Positions 15,225 to 22,704 of a stretch of DNA of 36,480 nt are shown here, one piece after another. This DNA comes from Pseudomonadota bacterium. GTDB taxonomy: Bacteria; Pseudomonadota; Alphaproteobacteria; Sphingomonadales; Sphingomonadaceae. Position 1 is the first letter of the stretch. Every line of letters starts with the position of its first letter. The DNA lies in the NCBI GenBank assembly GCA_018242165.1, contig JAFECL010000057.1:1-36480 (forward strand), written 5' to 3'. The notes below the pieces were generated by a model. It had not been told where the DNA came from and did no database searches. It saw nothing but the letters and a program-made list of their open reading frames with translations. Position numbers and translations under genes: made by a program.

Positions 15225-15983
15225 TCAGTCGAAATTGGCCTGCCCGCCGTCGAGCGGGATGGTCGCGCCAGTCAGGTAGCCAAGGTCGGCGCCGCACAGC
15301 GCCACCACGGCGCGGCCGATATCTTCCTCCAGCCGGCCGATCCGGCCCAGCGGGATGGTGCGGAAGAAGGCCGCCGCCTCCTCGGGGTTATTGGCCACCC
15401 ACCACTTCAGGCCGGGCGATTCGGCATGCGGAGCGATGGTCAGCACCCGGATCCCCTCTGCCCCCCATTCCGAAGCCGCCGCCCGGGTCAGGGCGCGAAT
15501 CGCCTGCTTGACCGCACCATAGGCACCATAGCCGGCCATGTCCCAGCGGATCCCGGCCGAGGAAGCGAGGTTGATGATCGTGCCCCCGCCGCGCGCCGCC
15601 ATCAGCGGGCGCACCAGCTTCATCAGCCGGAAGCTGGCCAGCGGGCCGCTCTCGAACCCGGCCAGGAAGGCCTCGTCGCTAACCTCCTCGAGCTTGCCCA
15701 TCGGCACTTCCTGGGCATTGTTGACCAGCACGTCGATCCCGCCGAACCGCGCGGCGGCAGCCTCGACCAGCCGGGCCAGATCGGCCGCATCCCTGACATT
15801 GGCAGTCATGGCCAGCGCGGTGCCGCCGGCGGCAGTGATAGCGGCGGCGGCAGCCTCGACCTTGGCCAGGGTCCGCCCGGCCAGCACCACGCTGGCGCCC
15901 TCGGCGGCAAAGGCCTGGGCGATTCCCAGCCCGACGCCCTGCCCGGCCCCGGTCACCAGCGCCACCTTCCCCGCCATCCCCAT
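15225..15983 (-). CDS. short-chain dehydrogenase/reductase (SDR)
   Basis: A 252-residue SDR with TGAGQGVGLG (11-20), NNAQ in place of NNAG (88-91), Ser141 or Ser142, Tyr155 and Lys159 (YGAVK). AGR (Arg37) after strand 2 suggests NADP. The open frame runs to 16052, but that extension enters the divergent promoter region; ATG 15983 (MGMAGK) fits the family start, with GGGGGTGGGTG just upstream. An ATG at 15977 is an alternative. It is the first gene of the leftward SDR-EthD-AraC unit and is divergent from the SDR at 16094. Substrate unknown. Confidence 0.86.
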   Translation of the reverse strand: MGMAGKVALVTGAGQGVGLGIAQAFAAEGASVVLAGRTLAKVEAAAAAITAAGGTALAMTANVRDAADLARLVEAAAARFGGIDVLVNNAQEVPMGKLEEVSDEAFLAGFESGPLASFRLMKLVRPLMAARGGGTIINLASSAGIRWDMAGYGAYGAVKQAIRALTRAAASEWGAEGIRVLTIAPHAESPGLKWWVANNPEEAAAFFRTIPLGRIGRLEEDIGRAVVALCGADLGYLTGATIPLDGGQANFD

Positions 15984-16021
15984 CACCCACCCCCTATCTT
16001 CGTAATTAAAGCCTGCGCCTG

Positions 16022-16067
16022 TTACGCATGGCGTTGACATTGGCCCCATCATAACCGCAAAATGCGT
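16022..16067. promoter_or_regulatory. divergent promoter region with ACGCAT/ATGCGT pair and TTGACA promoter
   Basis: TTACGCAT (16022-16029) and AATGCGT (16061-16067) form an inverted pair with 32 bases between the ACGCAT/ATGCGT cores. Between them lies a rightward promoter candidate: TTGACA (16034-16039, perfect) and CAAAAT (16058-16063) with an 18-base spacer, about 30 bases before the GTG of the SDR at 16094. The same core occurs at 13430-13447 and 22652-22669. The leftward SDR at 15983 would be served from the other strand; no clear leftward promoter was seen. Confidence 0.5.
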
Positions 16068-16093
16068 CGAAGAATAGGGAGAAGGATACTACC

Positions 16094-16864
16094 GTGAGTC
16101 GAACAATGGAAGGGCGCGTCGCGCTGGTCACCGGGGGCAGCGACGGGATCGGCCGCGCAACGGCGCGGCTGCTGCTGGAACGCGGGGCCACGGTGGCGAT
16201 CTGCGGGCGCCGGCAGGAACTGCTCGACGCCTCGACCGCCGAGCTCGGCGGGCTCGGCACCTTCGAGGCGCACCAGCTGGACGTCTCGGATGAAGCCGCC
16301 TTCACCGCGCTGATCCAGGACATTGCCAGGCGCCATGGCCGGTTCGACATGCTGGTGAACAACGCCATGTCGGTCCACTACGCGCCGCTTACCCACCTCT
16401 CGACCGAGCACTGGCGCAAGGATTTCGCGGTGAATGCCGAGGCGGTGTTCGTCGGCACGCGCGAGGCGATGAAGATCATGATGGCGGCGGGTGGCGGTTC
16501 GATCGTCAACATCTCGTCGACCACCGGGATCAAGGCCGCGCCCTATATGGCCTCCTATTCGGCCAGCAAGGCGGCGCTGACCCATTTCACCGCCTGCGCG
16601 GCGATGGAAGGGGCGCCGGCGAATGTGCGGATCAACGCCATCGTCCCCGGCCAGGTGATGACCGCGGCGACCGCCGACTGGGCGCAGAAGGCCGGCGATG
16701 CCGCCGCGCGTACGATGGCGGCGATCCCGATGCAGCGCGGCGGCGAACCGCACGAACTGGCCGAGGCGATCGTCTTCCTGCTCTCGGACGCCGCCAGCTA
16801 CATCACCGGCGTTGCCCTGCCGGTCGACGGCGGCAAGGCGGCCCAGCTGTACATCCCCTCATGA
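16094..16864 (+). CDS. short-chain dehydrogenase/reductase (SDR)
   Basis: A 256-residue SDR with TGGSDGIG (13-20), NNAM (89-92), Ser142, Tyr155 and Lys159 (YSASK). Arg39 and Arg40 after strand 2 suggest NADP. The start is GTG at 16094, preceded by GGAGAAGG at an 8-base spacing; ATG at 16106 is possible but poorly spaced. It is the first gene of the six-gene rightward unit that contains KstD, and its stop overlaps the next SDR by ATGA. The C-terminal VALPVDGGKAAQL block is regular. The hydroxyl or ketone it acts on is unknown. Confidence 0.88.
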   Translation: MSRTMEGRVALVTGGSDGIGRATARLLLERGATVAICGRRQELLDASTAELGGLGTFEAHQLDVSDEAAFTALIQDIARRHGRFDMLVNNAMSVHYAPLTHLSTEHWRKDFAVNAEAVFVGTREAMKIMMAAGGGSIVNISSTTGIKAAPYMASYSASKAALTHFTACAAMEGAPANVRINAIVPGQVMTAATADWAQKAGDAAARTMAAIPMQRGGEPHELAEAIVFLLSDAASYITGVALPVDGGKAAQLYIPS

Positions 16865-17700
16865 CCACCCGGTTCGACTTTGCCGGCAAGCGCGTCGTCG
16901 TTACCGGCGGCGGGGTGGGGATCGGCCGTGCGGTGATCGAGGCCTTTGTCCAGGCCGGGGCGCGGGTGCTGACCATCGAACACCGCGCCGACCGCGCCGC
17001 CGCCCTGCGCGGGGCGCTGCCGGGGGTGTCGGTGATCGAGGGCGACGTGACCCGCACCGGCGATGTCGCCGCGCTGGCCGCCGCGGTCGATGCCGAATTC
17101 GGCGCGCTCGATGTGCTGGTCAACAATGTCGGCGATTTCCTCACCATCGGCCCCTTCGAGAGCATGGCGGACGAGGCGCTGGAGGCGGTGCTGGCCACCA
17201 ACCTGACCCAGGTGATGCGGGTGACCCGGGCGCTGATCCCGGCGCTGAAGGCCGCCGGGCCGGGTGGCTCGGTGATCTCGGTCAGCTCGATCGAGGCCTT
17301 TCGCGGCATTCCCAATTGCGTGGTCTATGGTGCGGCCAAGGCCGGCCTCACCGGCTTCACCCAGAGCCTCGCGCTCGAGCTGGCCCCGGCGGGGATCCGG
17401 GTCAACGCCATCGCGCCCGAAACCACCGATACGCCGCAGGTGGCAATCGACTATGTTATTCCGCCCCGGAACCGCGAGCATCTGGACAAGTGGATCCCGC
17501 TGGGCCGCTTTGGCCAGCCGGCAGACTGCGCCGGCGCGGCACTCTACCTTGCCAGCGATCTGGCCAGCTGGGTGACCGGAACCACCATCCACGTCGATGG
17601 CGGGGCGCTGGCCGCCGCCGGGTGGTATCGCACCCCCGCAGGGCAATGGACCAACACCCCGCTGATCAGCGGCAATGCCATCGAAATTCCGGGAGTTTAG
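16861..17700 (+). CDS. short-chain dehydrogenase/reductase (SDR)
   Basis: A 279-residue SDR with TGGGVGIG (15-22), Glu40 after strand 2 favouring NAD, NNVG (88-91), Ser142 or Ser143, Tyr156 and Lys160 (YGAAK). The extra ~25 C-terminal residues after the VDGGA block (WYRTPAGQWTNTP) are not seen in the neighbouring SDRs. It overlaps the previous SDR by ATGA. The epimerase-like gene begins 4 bases after its stop. The six genes from 16094 to 21901 almost certainly form one transcript. The substrate is not determinable. Confidence 0.88.
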   Translation: MTTRFDFAGKRVVVTGGGVGIGRAVIEAFVQAGARVLTIEHRADRAAALRGALPGVSVIEGDVTRTGDVAALAAAVDAEFGALDVLVNNVGDFLTIGPFESMADEALEAVLATNLTQVMRVTRALIPALKAAGPGGSVISVSSIEAFRGIPNCVVYGAAKAGLTGFTQSLALELAPAGIRVNAIAPETTDTPQVAIDYVIPPRNREHLDKWIPLGRFGQPADCAGAALYLASDLASWVTGTTIHVDGGALAAAGWYRTPAGQWTNTPLISGNAIEIPGV

Positions 17701-17704
17701 GGCG

Positions 17705-18613
17705 ATGAAGGTTCTGGTAGTCGGCGGGACCGGCGCGCTCGGCGGCCATGCCGCGATCCATCTGGCGGGCCTCGGCCACGAGGTGAGCATCGGCGGGCGC
17801 AACCCGGCGCATCCCGCCACACCGATGGCGGCCATGCCCTTCGTGGCCGGCGACTATGTCGCGGGCGACTATACGGCAGAGCGCCTTGCCGGCTTTGACT
17901 GGGTGGTCTTCGCCGCCGGCAACGATCCGCGCCACGTGCCCCCCGGCAGCGATTTTGGCGCGTTCCTCTACCGCGCCAACCACGAGGCGGTGCCGGCCTT
18001 CTTCGCCGCCTGCCGCACGGCCGGGGTGAAGCGGGCGATCCAGCTCGGCTCCTATTACCACCAGGCCGAACCGCGCCTGCTTGAGCACAACGGCTATATC
18101 CGCTCGCGCCAAGCGGCTTGCGAGGGCGCCCGGGCCGAGGGCGCGCCAGGCTTCGACGTGATCAGCGTCAACGCCCCCTTCATGGTCGGCGCGGTGCCCG
18201 GCCTGCCCAGCGCGATCTTCGAGCCTTATGTCGCCTGGGCCAAAGGGCAGATCCCGATCGAGGCCTATGCCCCGCCGGGTGGCACCAATTTCATGTCGTT
18301 CCGCTCGCTGTCCGAGGCGATCGCCGGGGCGCTGGAGCGTGGCGTGCCCGGCGCGGCCTATCTGGTGGGTGACGAAAACCTGTCGTTCCGCGACTATTTC
18401 CAGCTGTTCTTCGACGCCGTCGGCAGCACCACGCAGGTCGAGGAGCGCGATGCGGAACTGCCGCTGCTGCCCGACGTGGCGATCCCGCAGGGGCGTGGCA
18501 ACTGGGTGCGGGTCGATCCCGACCCCGCCGAGGTGGCGCTGCTCGGCTATCGCCGCCACGATGTCGCCGCCGCCGTAGCCGAAGTAGCCGCCCGGTTCGG
18601 AGGTGCTGCTTGA
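17705..18613 (+). CDS. NAD-dependent epimerase/dehydratase-like protein
   Basis: This 302-residue extended-SDR-like protein begins with the Rossmann motif GGTGALGG (7-14). The active-site YxxxK of extended SDRs appears as Tyr131-Ile-Arg-Ser-Arg135, with arginine replacing lysine, so classical proton-relay chemistry may be altered. The MSFRSLSEAIAGALERG segment (near residue 200) is typical of the NmrA/epimerase C-terminal half. In a ring-degradation unit it may reduce or oxidise a lactone, ketone or hydroxy group rather than a sugar. The frame reaches 17675, but ATG 17705 starts the fold and follows GGAGTTTAGGG. Its TGA overlaps the TTG of the next SDR. Confidence 0.75.
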   Translation: MKVLVVGGTGALGGHAAIHLAGLGHEVSIGGRNPAHPATPMAAMPFVAGDYVAGDYTAERLAGFDWVVFAAGNDPRHVPPGSDFGAFLYRANHEAVPAFFAACRTAGVKRAIQLGSYYHQAEPRLLEHNGYIRSRQAACEGARAEGAPGFDVISVNAPFMVGAVPGLPSAIFEPYVAWAKGQIPIEAYAPPGGTNFMSFRSLSEAIAGALERGVPGAAYLVGDENLSFRDYFQLFFDAVGSTTQVEERDAELPLLPDVAIPQGRGNWVRVDPDPAEVALLGYRRHDVAAAVAEVAARFGGAA

Positions 18614-19407
18614 GCCTTGCCGTCATCACCGGCGCCGCCAGCGGAATCGGCGCGGGGCTGGCGCGCGAGGCGGCGCGGCGCGGGATGCGGGTGGTGCTGG
18701 CCGACCGCGACGCGGCAGCGCTGGCCGACGTGGCCTGTGCCATCGGCCCCGCCGCCCATGCCGTGCCCACCGACGTTTCCGACCCCGCCGCGCTGGAAGC
18801 GCTGGCCGAGGCGGCCTATGCTCTCGGCCCGGTCAGCCTGCTGTTCAACAATGCCGGCGTCCTGTCGACCGGGCGCAGCTGGGAGATCGATGCTGCCGCG
18901 TGGCAGCGCTCGCTCGACGTCAATATCGGCGGGGTGGTCAACGGGCTGCGCGCCTTCGTCCCCCGGATGCTCGCGGCCGGCCAGCCGGCGCGGATCGTCA
19001 ACACCGCCTCGGTCGGCGGGTTCCTGCCCAGCCCGCTGATGGCCCCCTATTCGGCCACCAAGTTCGCGGTGGTGGCGCTGACCGAATGCCTGGCGGGCGA
19101 ACTGGCCATGGCCGGGGCGCCAATCGCGGTCTCGCTGCTGGCCCCGGGCCCAGTCAAGTCCGAGATCTTCCGCGAGGCGCCGCCACCTGCCGCCGGCGCC
19201 TTCCACACCATGCTGACCGGCCTGCTGGCCGAACACGGGCTGACCCCCGACCAGTTCGCGCCGCTGGTATTCGACGCCGTGGCGCGCGGCGACTATTGGA
19301 TCATCCCCCAGCCCGAGGCGCTCGAGCCCGGCTGGTCCGAACGCAACGCCGCGATCGCCGCCAGGCGGCCGCCGGCCTTTTTCCAGGTGGACGAGACGCA
19401 GCCATGA
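18610..19407 (+). CDS. short-chain dehydrogenase/reductase (SDR), TTG start
   Basis: A 265-residue SDR with TGAASGIG (7-14), Asp32 favouring NAD, NNAG (80-83), Ser134, Tyr147 and Lys151 (YSATK). The start is an uncommon TTG at 18610, supported by GGAGG six bases upstream, the TTGA overlap with the previous stop, and the absence of a nearby in-frame ATG. Its C-terminal ~70 residues (GDYWIIPQPEALEPGWSERN) resemble SDRs that lack the usual VDGG ending. Its stop overlaps the KstD start by ATGA, tightly linking the two, so its ketone product could be the KstD substrate; that link is inference. Confidence 0.86.
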   Translation: MSLAVITGAASGIGAGLAREAARRGMRVVLADRDAAALADVACAIGPAAHAVPTDVSDPAALEALAEAAYALGPVSLLFNNAGVLSTGRSWEIDAAAWQRSLDVNIGGVVNGLRAFVPRMLAAGQPARIVNTASVGGFLPSPLMAPYSATKFAVVALTECLAGELAMAGAPIAVSLLAPGPVKSEIFREAPPPAAGAFHTMLTGLLAEHGLTPDQFAPLVFDAVARGDYWIIPQPEALEPGWSERNAAIAARRPPAFFQVDETQP

Positions 19408-21092
19408 GCAATTGGGACGAACAGGTCGATGTGCTGGTGGTCGGCTCCGGGGCCGGCGGGATGCTGGCGGCGCTGACCGCCGCGAGCGGCGGGGCCAAGG
19501 CGCTGGTGATCGAGAAGGAAAAGCTGTGGGGCGGCACCTCGGCCACCTCGGGCGCGGGGATCTGGATCCCGGGCAGCGACGTGGCGCGCGCGGCCGGGTT
19601 CGAGGACAATCTCGACGATGCCTTTACCTATGTCCGCGGCCTGTCCGCCGCCAATGTGCCCGACGAGAATATCCGCGCCTATGTCGAAAACGCCGCACCG
19701 ATGCTGCGCTGGCTGATGGGCAATACCACGATCCAGTACATGGCCTTTCCCTATCCCGACTATCACGCGGAAAACCCCGGCGGATCGCCCACCGGCTTTC
19801 GCACCCACATGCCCTTGCCGCTGGATGGCAAGCCGCTGGGCAAGGATGTCGAGACGCTGCGCTTCGCCTCGCCGGCGGCCAGCCTGTTCGGCTATCTCAA
19901 CTGGCATTTCGACGAGACCTATCTTCTGCTCTACAAGCAGAAAGGCTGGTTCCCGCACCTGATCAAGAGCCTGGCGCGCTATTGGCTGGACCTGCCGTTC
20001 CGCCTCAAATCGCGCAAGGATCGCCGGCTGACCCTGGGCAACGCGCTGGCCGGCGGGCTGCGCCTGGCGCTCAATGCGCGCGGGGTGCCGCTGTGGCTGG
20101 AAACCGCGCTGGTCGAGCTGGTGCGCGAGAATGGGCGGATCACCGGGGTGGTCGCCCGCCGCCAGGGCAAGACCATCCGCATCGGCGCCAGCAAGGGCGT
20201 GATCCTCGCCGCCGGGGGCTTCGACAAGAACCAGGCGATGCGAGACAGCCACGCGCCGCTCTACCCCACCGCACTCTATTCGGGCGGGACCAGCGGCAAC
20301 ACCGGCGATGCGATCCGCGCCGGCCAGGCGCTGGGCGCGGGGACGATGAACATGCAGTCGGCCTGGGCCGCCCCGGTGTTTTACATTCCCGGCGAGGATC
20401 GCGGGCGCCTGTGCACCATCGAGCGCGCACTGCCCGGCTGCATCATGGTCAATCAGCAGGGCGAGCGGTATCTCAACGAGGCGGCGAGCTACCATGTCAC
20501 CGGCCAGAAGATGGCCGCGCGCCAGCGCGAACACGGCGATGCCAGCCCCAGCTGGATGGTGTTCGACGCCGCCTATCGCCGCAAGTTCCCGATGGGTCCG
20601 GTCTATCCCGGCTGGCCCGATGCGCTGCTTGGGCCGCGCGTCCGCTCGATCCTCAAGAAGGGTCGGACCATCGCGGAACTGGCTGGCAAGATCGGCGCCG
20701 ATCCGGCCAAGCTGGCCGCCACCCTGCAGCGTTTCAACATCCACGCCGTCAACGGCGAGGATCCGGATTACCACCGGGGCGAGGCCGCCTACGACAAGAT
20801 GTATGGCGATCCGGCGCAGGTGCCCAACCCATGCCTGCGCCCGCTGACCGAAGCGCCGTTCTACGCCCTGCCGATCTACCCCGGCGACATCGGCACCAAC
20901 GGGGGCCTGACCACCAACGCCAAGGCACAGGTGCTTGACGGGGGGGGGCAGCCGATTGCCGGGCTCTACGCCATCGGCAACAGCGCCGCCTCGGCCATGG
21001 GCGAAAGCTATCCCGGCGCGGGCGTGACAATCGGCCCGGCGCTGACCTTCGGCTACATCGCCGCGCGCGAACTGACGGGAACCAACGCGTGA
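19404..21092 (+). CDS. kstD: 3-ketosteroid delta1-dehydrogenase-like flavoprotein
   Basis: This 562-residue FAD enzyme starts with the dinucleotide fold VVGSGAGGMLAA (12-23) and EKEKLWGGTSATSGAG. The C-terminal SYPGAGVTIGPALTFGY carries Tyr536 and Gly540, equivalent to the Tyr487/Gly491 pair of Rhodococcus KstD1. The YPDYHAENPGG segment matches the region of the KstD catalytic Tyr119. KstD introduces the C1-C2 double bond in 3-ketosteroids, a step needed for ring B opening with 9-alpha-hydroxylation. The family also has members with other 3-keto substrates, so substrate specificity is not proven. It is coupled to SDRs on both sides (ATGA at 19404, GTGA at 21089). Confidence 0.85.
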   Translation: MSNWDEQVDVLVVGSGAGGMLAALTAASGGAKALVIEKEKLWGGTSATSGAGIWIPGSDVARAAGFEDNLDDAFTYVRGLSAANVPDENIRAYVENAAPMLRWLMGNTTIQYMAFPYPDYHAENPGGSPTGFRTHMPLPLDGKPLGKDVETLRFASPAASLFGYLNWHFDETYLLLYKQKGWFPHLIKSLARYWLDLPFRLKSRKDRRLTLGNALAGGLRLALNARGVPLWLETALVELVRENGRITGVVARRQGKTIRIGASKGVILAAGGFDKNQAMRDSHAPLYPTALYSGGTSGNTGDAIRAGQALGAGTMNMQSAWAAPVFYIPGEDRGRLCTIERALPGCIMVNQQGERYLNEAASYHVTGQKMAARQREHGDASPSWMVFDAAYRRKFPMGPVYPGWPDALLGPRVRSILKKGRTIAELAGKIGADPAKLAATLQRFNIHAVNGEDPDYHRGEAAYDKMYGDPAQVPNPCLRPLTEAPFYALPIYPGDIGTNGGLTTNAKAQVLDGGGQPIAGLYAIGNSAASAMGESYPGAGVTIGPALTFGYIAARELTGTNA

Positions 21093-21901
21093 GCGGGCGG
21101 CTGGACGGGCGCGGCGCCATCGTCACCGGCGCGGGGCGGGGAATCGGCCTGGCCATTGCCCAGCGTCTGAAGGCGGAGGGGGCACGGGTTGCCGCGCTCG
21201 ACATGGACGAGGCCGCGGCCAGGGCCAGCGGAGCGGACCTGGGCCTGGCCTGCGACGTCAGCAATTCGGCCGACCTGGCGCGGTGCGTCAAGGCCGCGCG
21301 CGAGGCCTTCGGGCGGCTCGACATTGCCGTGGCCAATGCCGGCACCGGGCGGGCCGAGGGTGATGGTTCGGATGAGTTCTATGGCGCCATGGCCGCGCGC
21401 AACGCCGAACTGGCCGAACAGGGCAGCAGTGCGATCTTCGTCGACCAGCTGATCCACATGGGCGATGAAGGCTGGGCGGGGGTGCTGGGGGTCAACCTCA
21501 ACGGCACCTTCTACCTCGCGCGCGAGTTCACCCGCGTGCTTGCAGTCGATGGCAATCCCGGCTCGTTCATCGCGATCAGCTCGACCAGCGCCTTTTCGGG
21601 CGAGGGCAGCGCACACTATTGCGCCAGCAAGGCGGCGGTGGTCGGGCTGGTGCGCCAGCTGGCGCGCGAACTGGCCCCGCGCGGAATCCGCGCCAATGCC
21701 GTCGCGCCGGGGCCGACCAACACCCCGATCATGGCCGGCATCCCCGATGAATGGATCAAGTCGATGGAGGCTTCGGTGCCGCTGGGGCGGATGGCCCGCC
21801 CCGAAGAGATCGCCGCCGCCGTCGCCTTCCTCGCCAGCGACGATGCCAGCTTCGTTACCGGATCGGTGCTGACCGCCAATGGCGGGAGCTATATGGTTTA
21901 G
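21089..21901 (+). CDS. SDR with central insertion
   Basis: A 270-residue SDR starting at GTG 21089, which overlaps the KstD stop. It has TGAGRGIG (13-20), Asp38 favouring NAD, ANAG (82-85), Ser164 or Ser165, Tyr177 and Lys181 (YCASK). Between the ANAG strand and the next helix there is an extra segment, about residues 87-128 (GRAEGDGSDEFYGAMAARN and following), making it longer than its neighbours and placing a lid-like region near the active site. It is the last gene of the rightward unit, ending 9 bases before the convergent SnoaL gene. No terminator hairpin was seen there. Substrate unknown. Confidence 0.86.
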   Translation: MSGRLDGRGAIVTGAGRGIGLAIAQRLKAEGARVAALDMDEAAARASGADLGLACDVSNSADLARCVKAAREAFGRLDIAVANAGTGRAEGDGSDEFYGAMAARNAELAEQGSSAIFVDQLIHMGDEGWAGVLGVNLNGTFYLAREFTRVLAVDGNPGSFIAISSTSAFSGEGSAHYCASKAAVVGLVRQLARELAPRGIRANAVAPGPTNTPIMAGIPDEWIKSMEASVPLGRMARPEEIAAAVAFLASDDASFVTGSVLTANGGSYMV

Positions 21902-21910
21902 CCGCCGGGC

Positions 21911-22540
21911 CTAGTCCGCCCGGACCTTCACCTTGGGGGCCGCCGCGCCGCGCCGCATGGTGGCGAGGAACTGGTCGAGCGGCGCGGGTTCGGCCACCGG
22001 GCCGCCGGGATCGCCGTCACGCGCCCAGAATTCCGCATAGCTGGGGAACAGCTTGTGGAAGTTGCCTTCCGCCCATTCGGTGCCGGGCCAGCGCATCTTG
22101 TTCGGGCCGATCGGCGGCTTGTTGAGATCGACCGCATACCAGTAGAGCGGCAGGCGGCGGGCGAAGTGCCAGCGCCCATCGGCCCGCACATAGTCGTCGA
22201 CATACATCATCTGCATGATGACCCATTCGTCGCCGGTTTCGTGCTCGTTCTTCGAATAGACCACGCCGTGGGCATGGTCGGCATCGTCGAACTCGATCAC
22301 GTGGCCGCCGATATGGTGCGAGGTGCCAGTGAAGGGCGAGCGCAGGGTGCGATCCATATAGGCGCGCAGCGCCTGACGCCCGCTGGCGTCCTTGCCGACC
22401 CGGACATCGGCCGGAAACAGCGAAACCATCGCCTCCATGTCGCGCATGTCGAGCGCGAGGGCATATTTGGCCGGCAACTGGCGGATCGCATCGAGCGATT
22501 CCAGCCGGTCGATCCGCGCTTCGAGCGATGGGGTGGACAT
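21911..22540 (-). CDS. SnoaL-like (NTF2-fold) protein
   Basis: A 209-residue protein of the SnoaL/NTF2 cone fold. It begins with LEARIDRLESLDAIRQLPAKYALALDMRDM, then HHIGGHVIEF and VDDYVRADGRWHFARRLPLYW, which is the usual pattern of this family. Members include ketosteroid isomerases, polyketide cyclases and hydratases, as well as many uncharacterised ones. Catalytic residues cannot be assigned reliably; two His at the HHIGGH site and Asp/Tyr in the VDDY strand are candidates. Start ATG 22540 follows AGGGAGA; an upstream in-frame start at 22567 is unsupported. It is a lone leftward gene, divergent from the TonB receptor and convergent with the KstD unit. Confidence 0.8.
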   Translation of the reverse strand: MSTPSLEARIDRLESLDAIRQLPAKYALALDMRDMEAMVSLFPADVRVGKDASGRQALRAYMDRTLRSPFTGTSHHIGGHVIEFDDADHAHGVVYSKNEHETGDEWVIMQMMYVDDYVRADGRWHFARRLPLYWYAVDLNKPPIGPNKMRWPGTEWAEGNFHKLFPSYAEFWARDGDPGGPVAEPAPLDQFLATMRRGAAAPKVKVRAD

Positions 22541-22618
22541 CGGGTTCTCCCTGTTGCCCTGCCGCAACGGGCAGTGCGAAAAATTGCTTGCCGCGATCTA
22601 TCGACATGGCGACCATTC

Positions 22619-22647
22619 TTGCAAGACATATCCGAAAGGCGTATTCC
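22619..22647 (+). promoter_or_regulatory. weak candidate promoter of the TonB receptor gene
   Basis: TTGCAA (22619-22624) and TATTCC (22642-22647) are 17 bases apart, about 57 bases before the receptor ATG. Matches to consensus are 4 of 6 and 3 of 6. The AATGCGTAA element lies just downstream (22652-22669), where a repressor would overlap the transcript start. Confidence 0.3.
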
Positions 22648-22651
22648 TGAA

Positions 22652-22669
22652 CGATCAAAATTACGCATT
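22652..22669 (-). promoter_or_regulatory. AATGCGTAA element, copy C
   Basis: On the minus strand this reads AATGCGTAATTTTGATCG, matching 15 of 18 bases of the element at 13430-13447. It lies in the 164-base divergent region between the SnoaL gene (22540) and the TonB receptor (22705). The remainder of that region (22541-22618 and 22670-22704) shows only the receptor ribosome site AGGAGG. Confidence 0.5.
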
Positions 22670-22704
22670 TCGCGCAACAGCGAAGGCTTTGACAGGAGGA
22701 TGCC

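Noticed and set aside
18603..21092. Possible fusion protein joining an SDR region to the KstD
   Set aside because: Only the KstD part reads as protein in this frame; the upstream part is the out-of-frame SDR gene. The ATG at 19404 with ATGA coupling gives a normal-length KstD.
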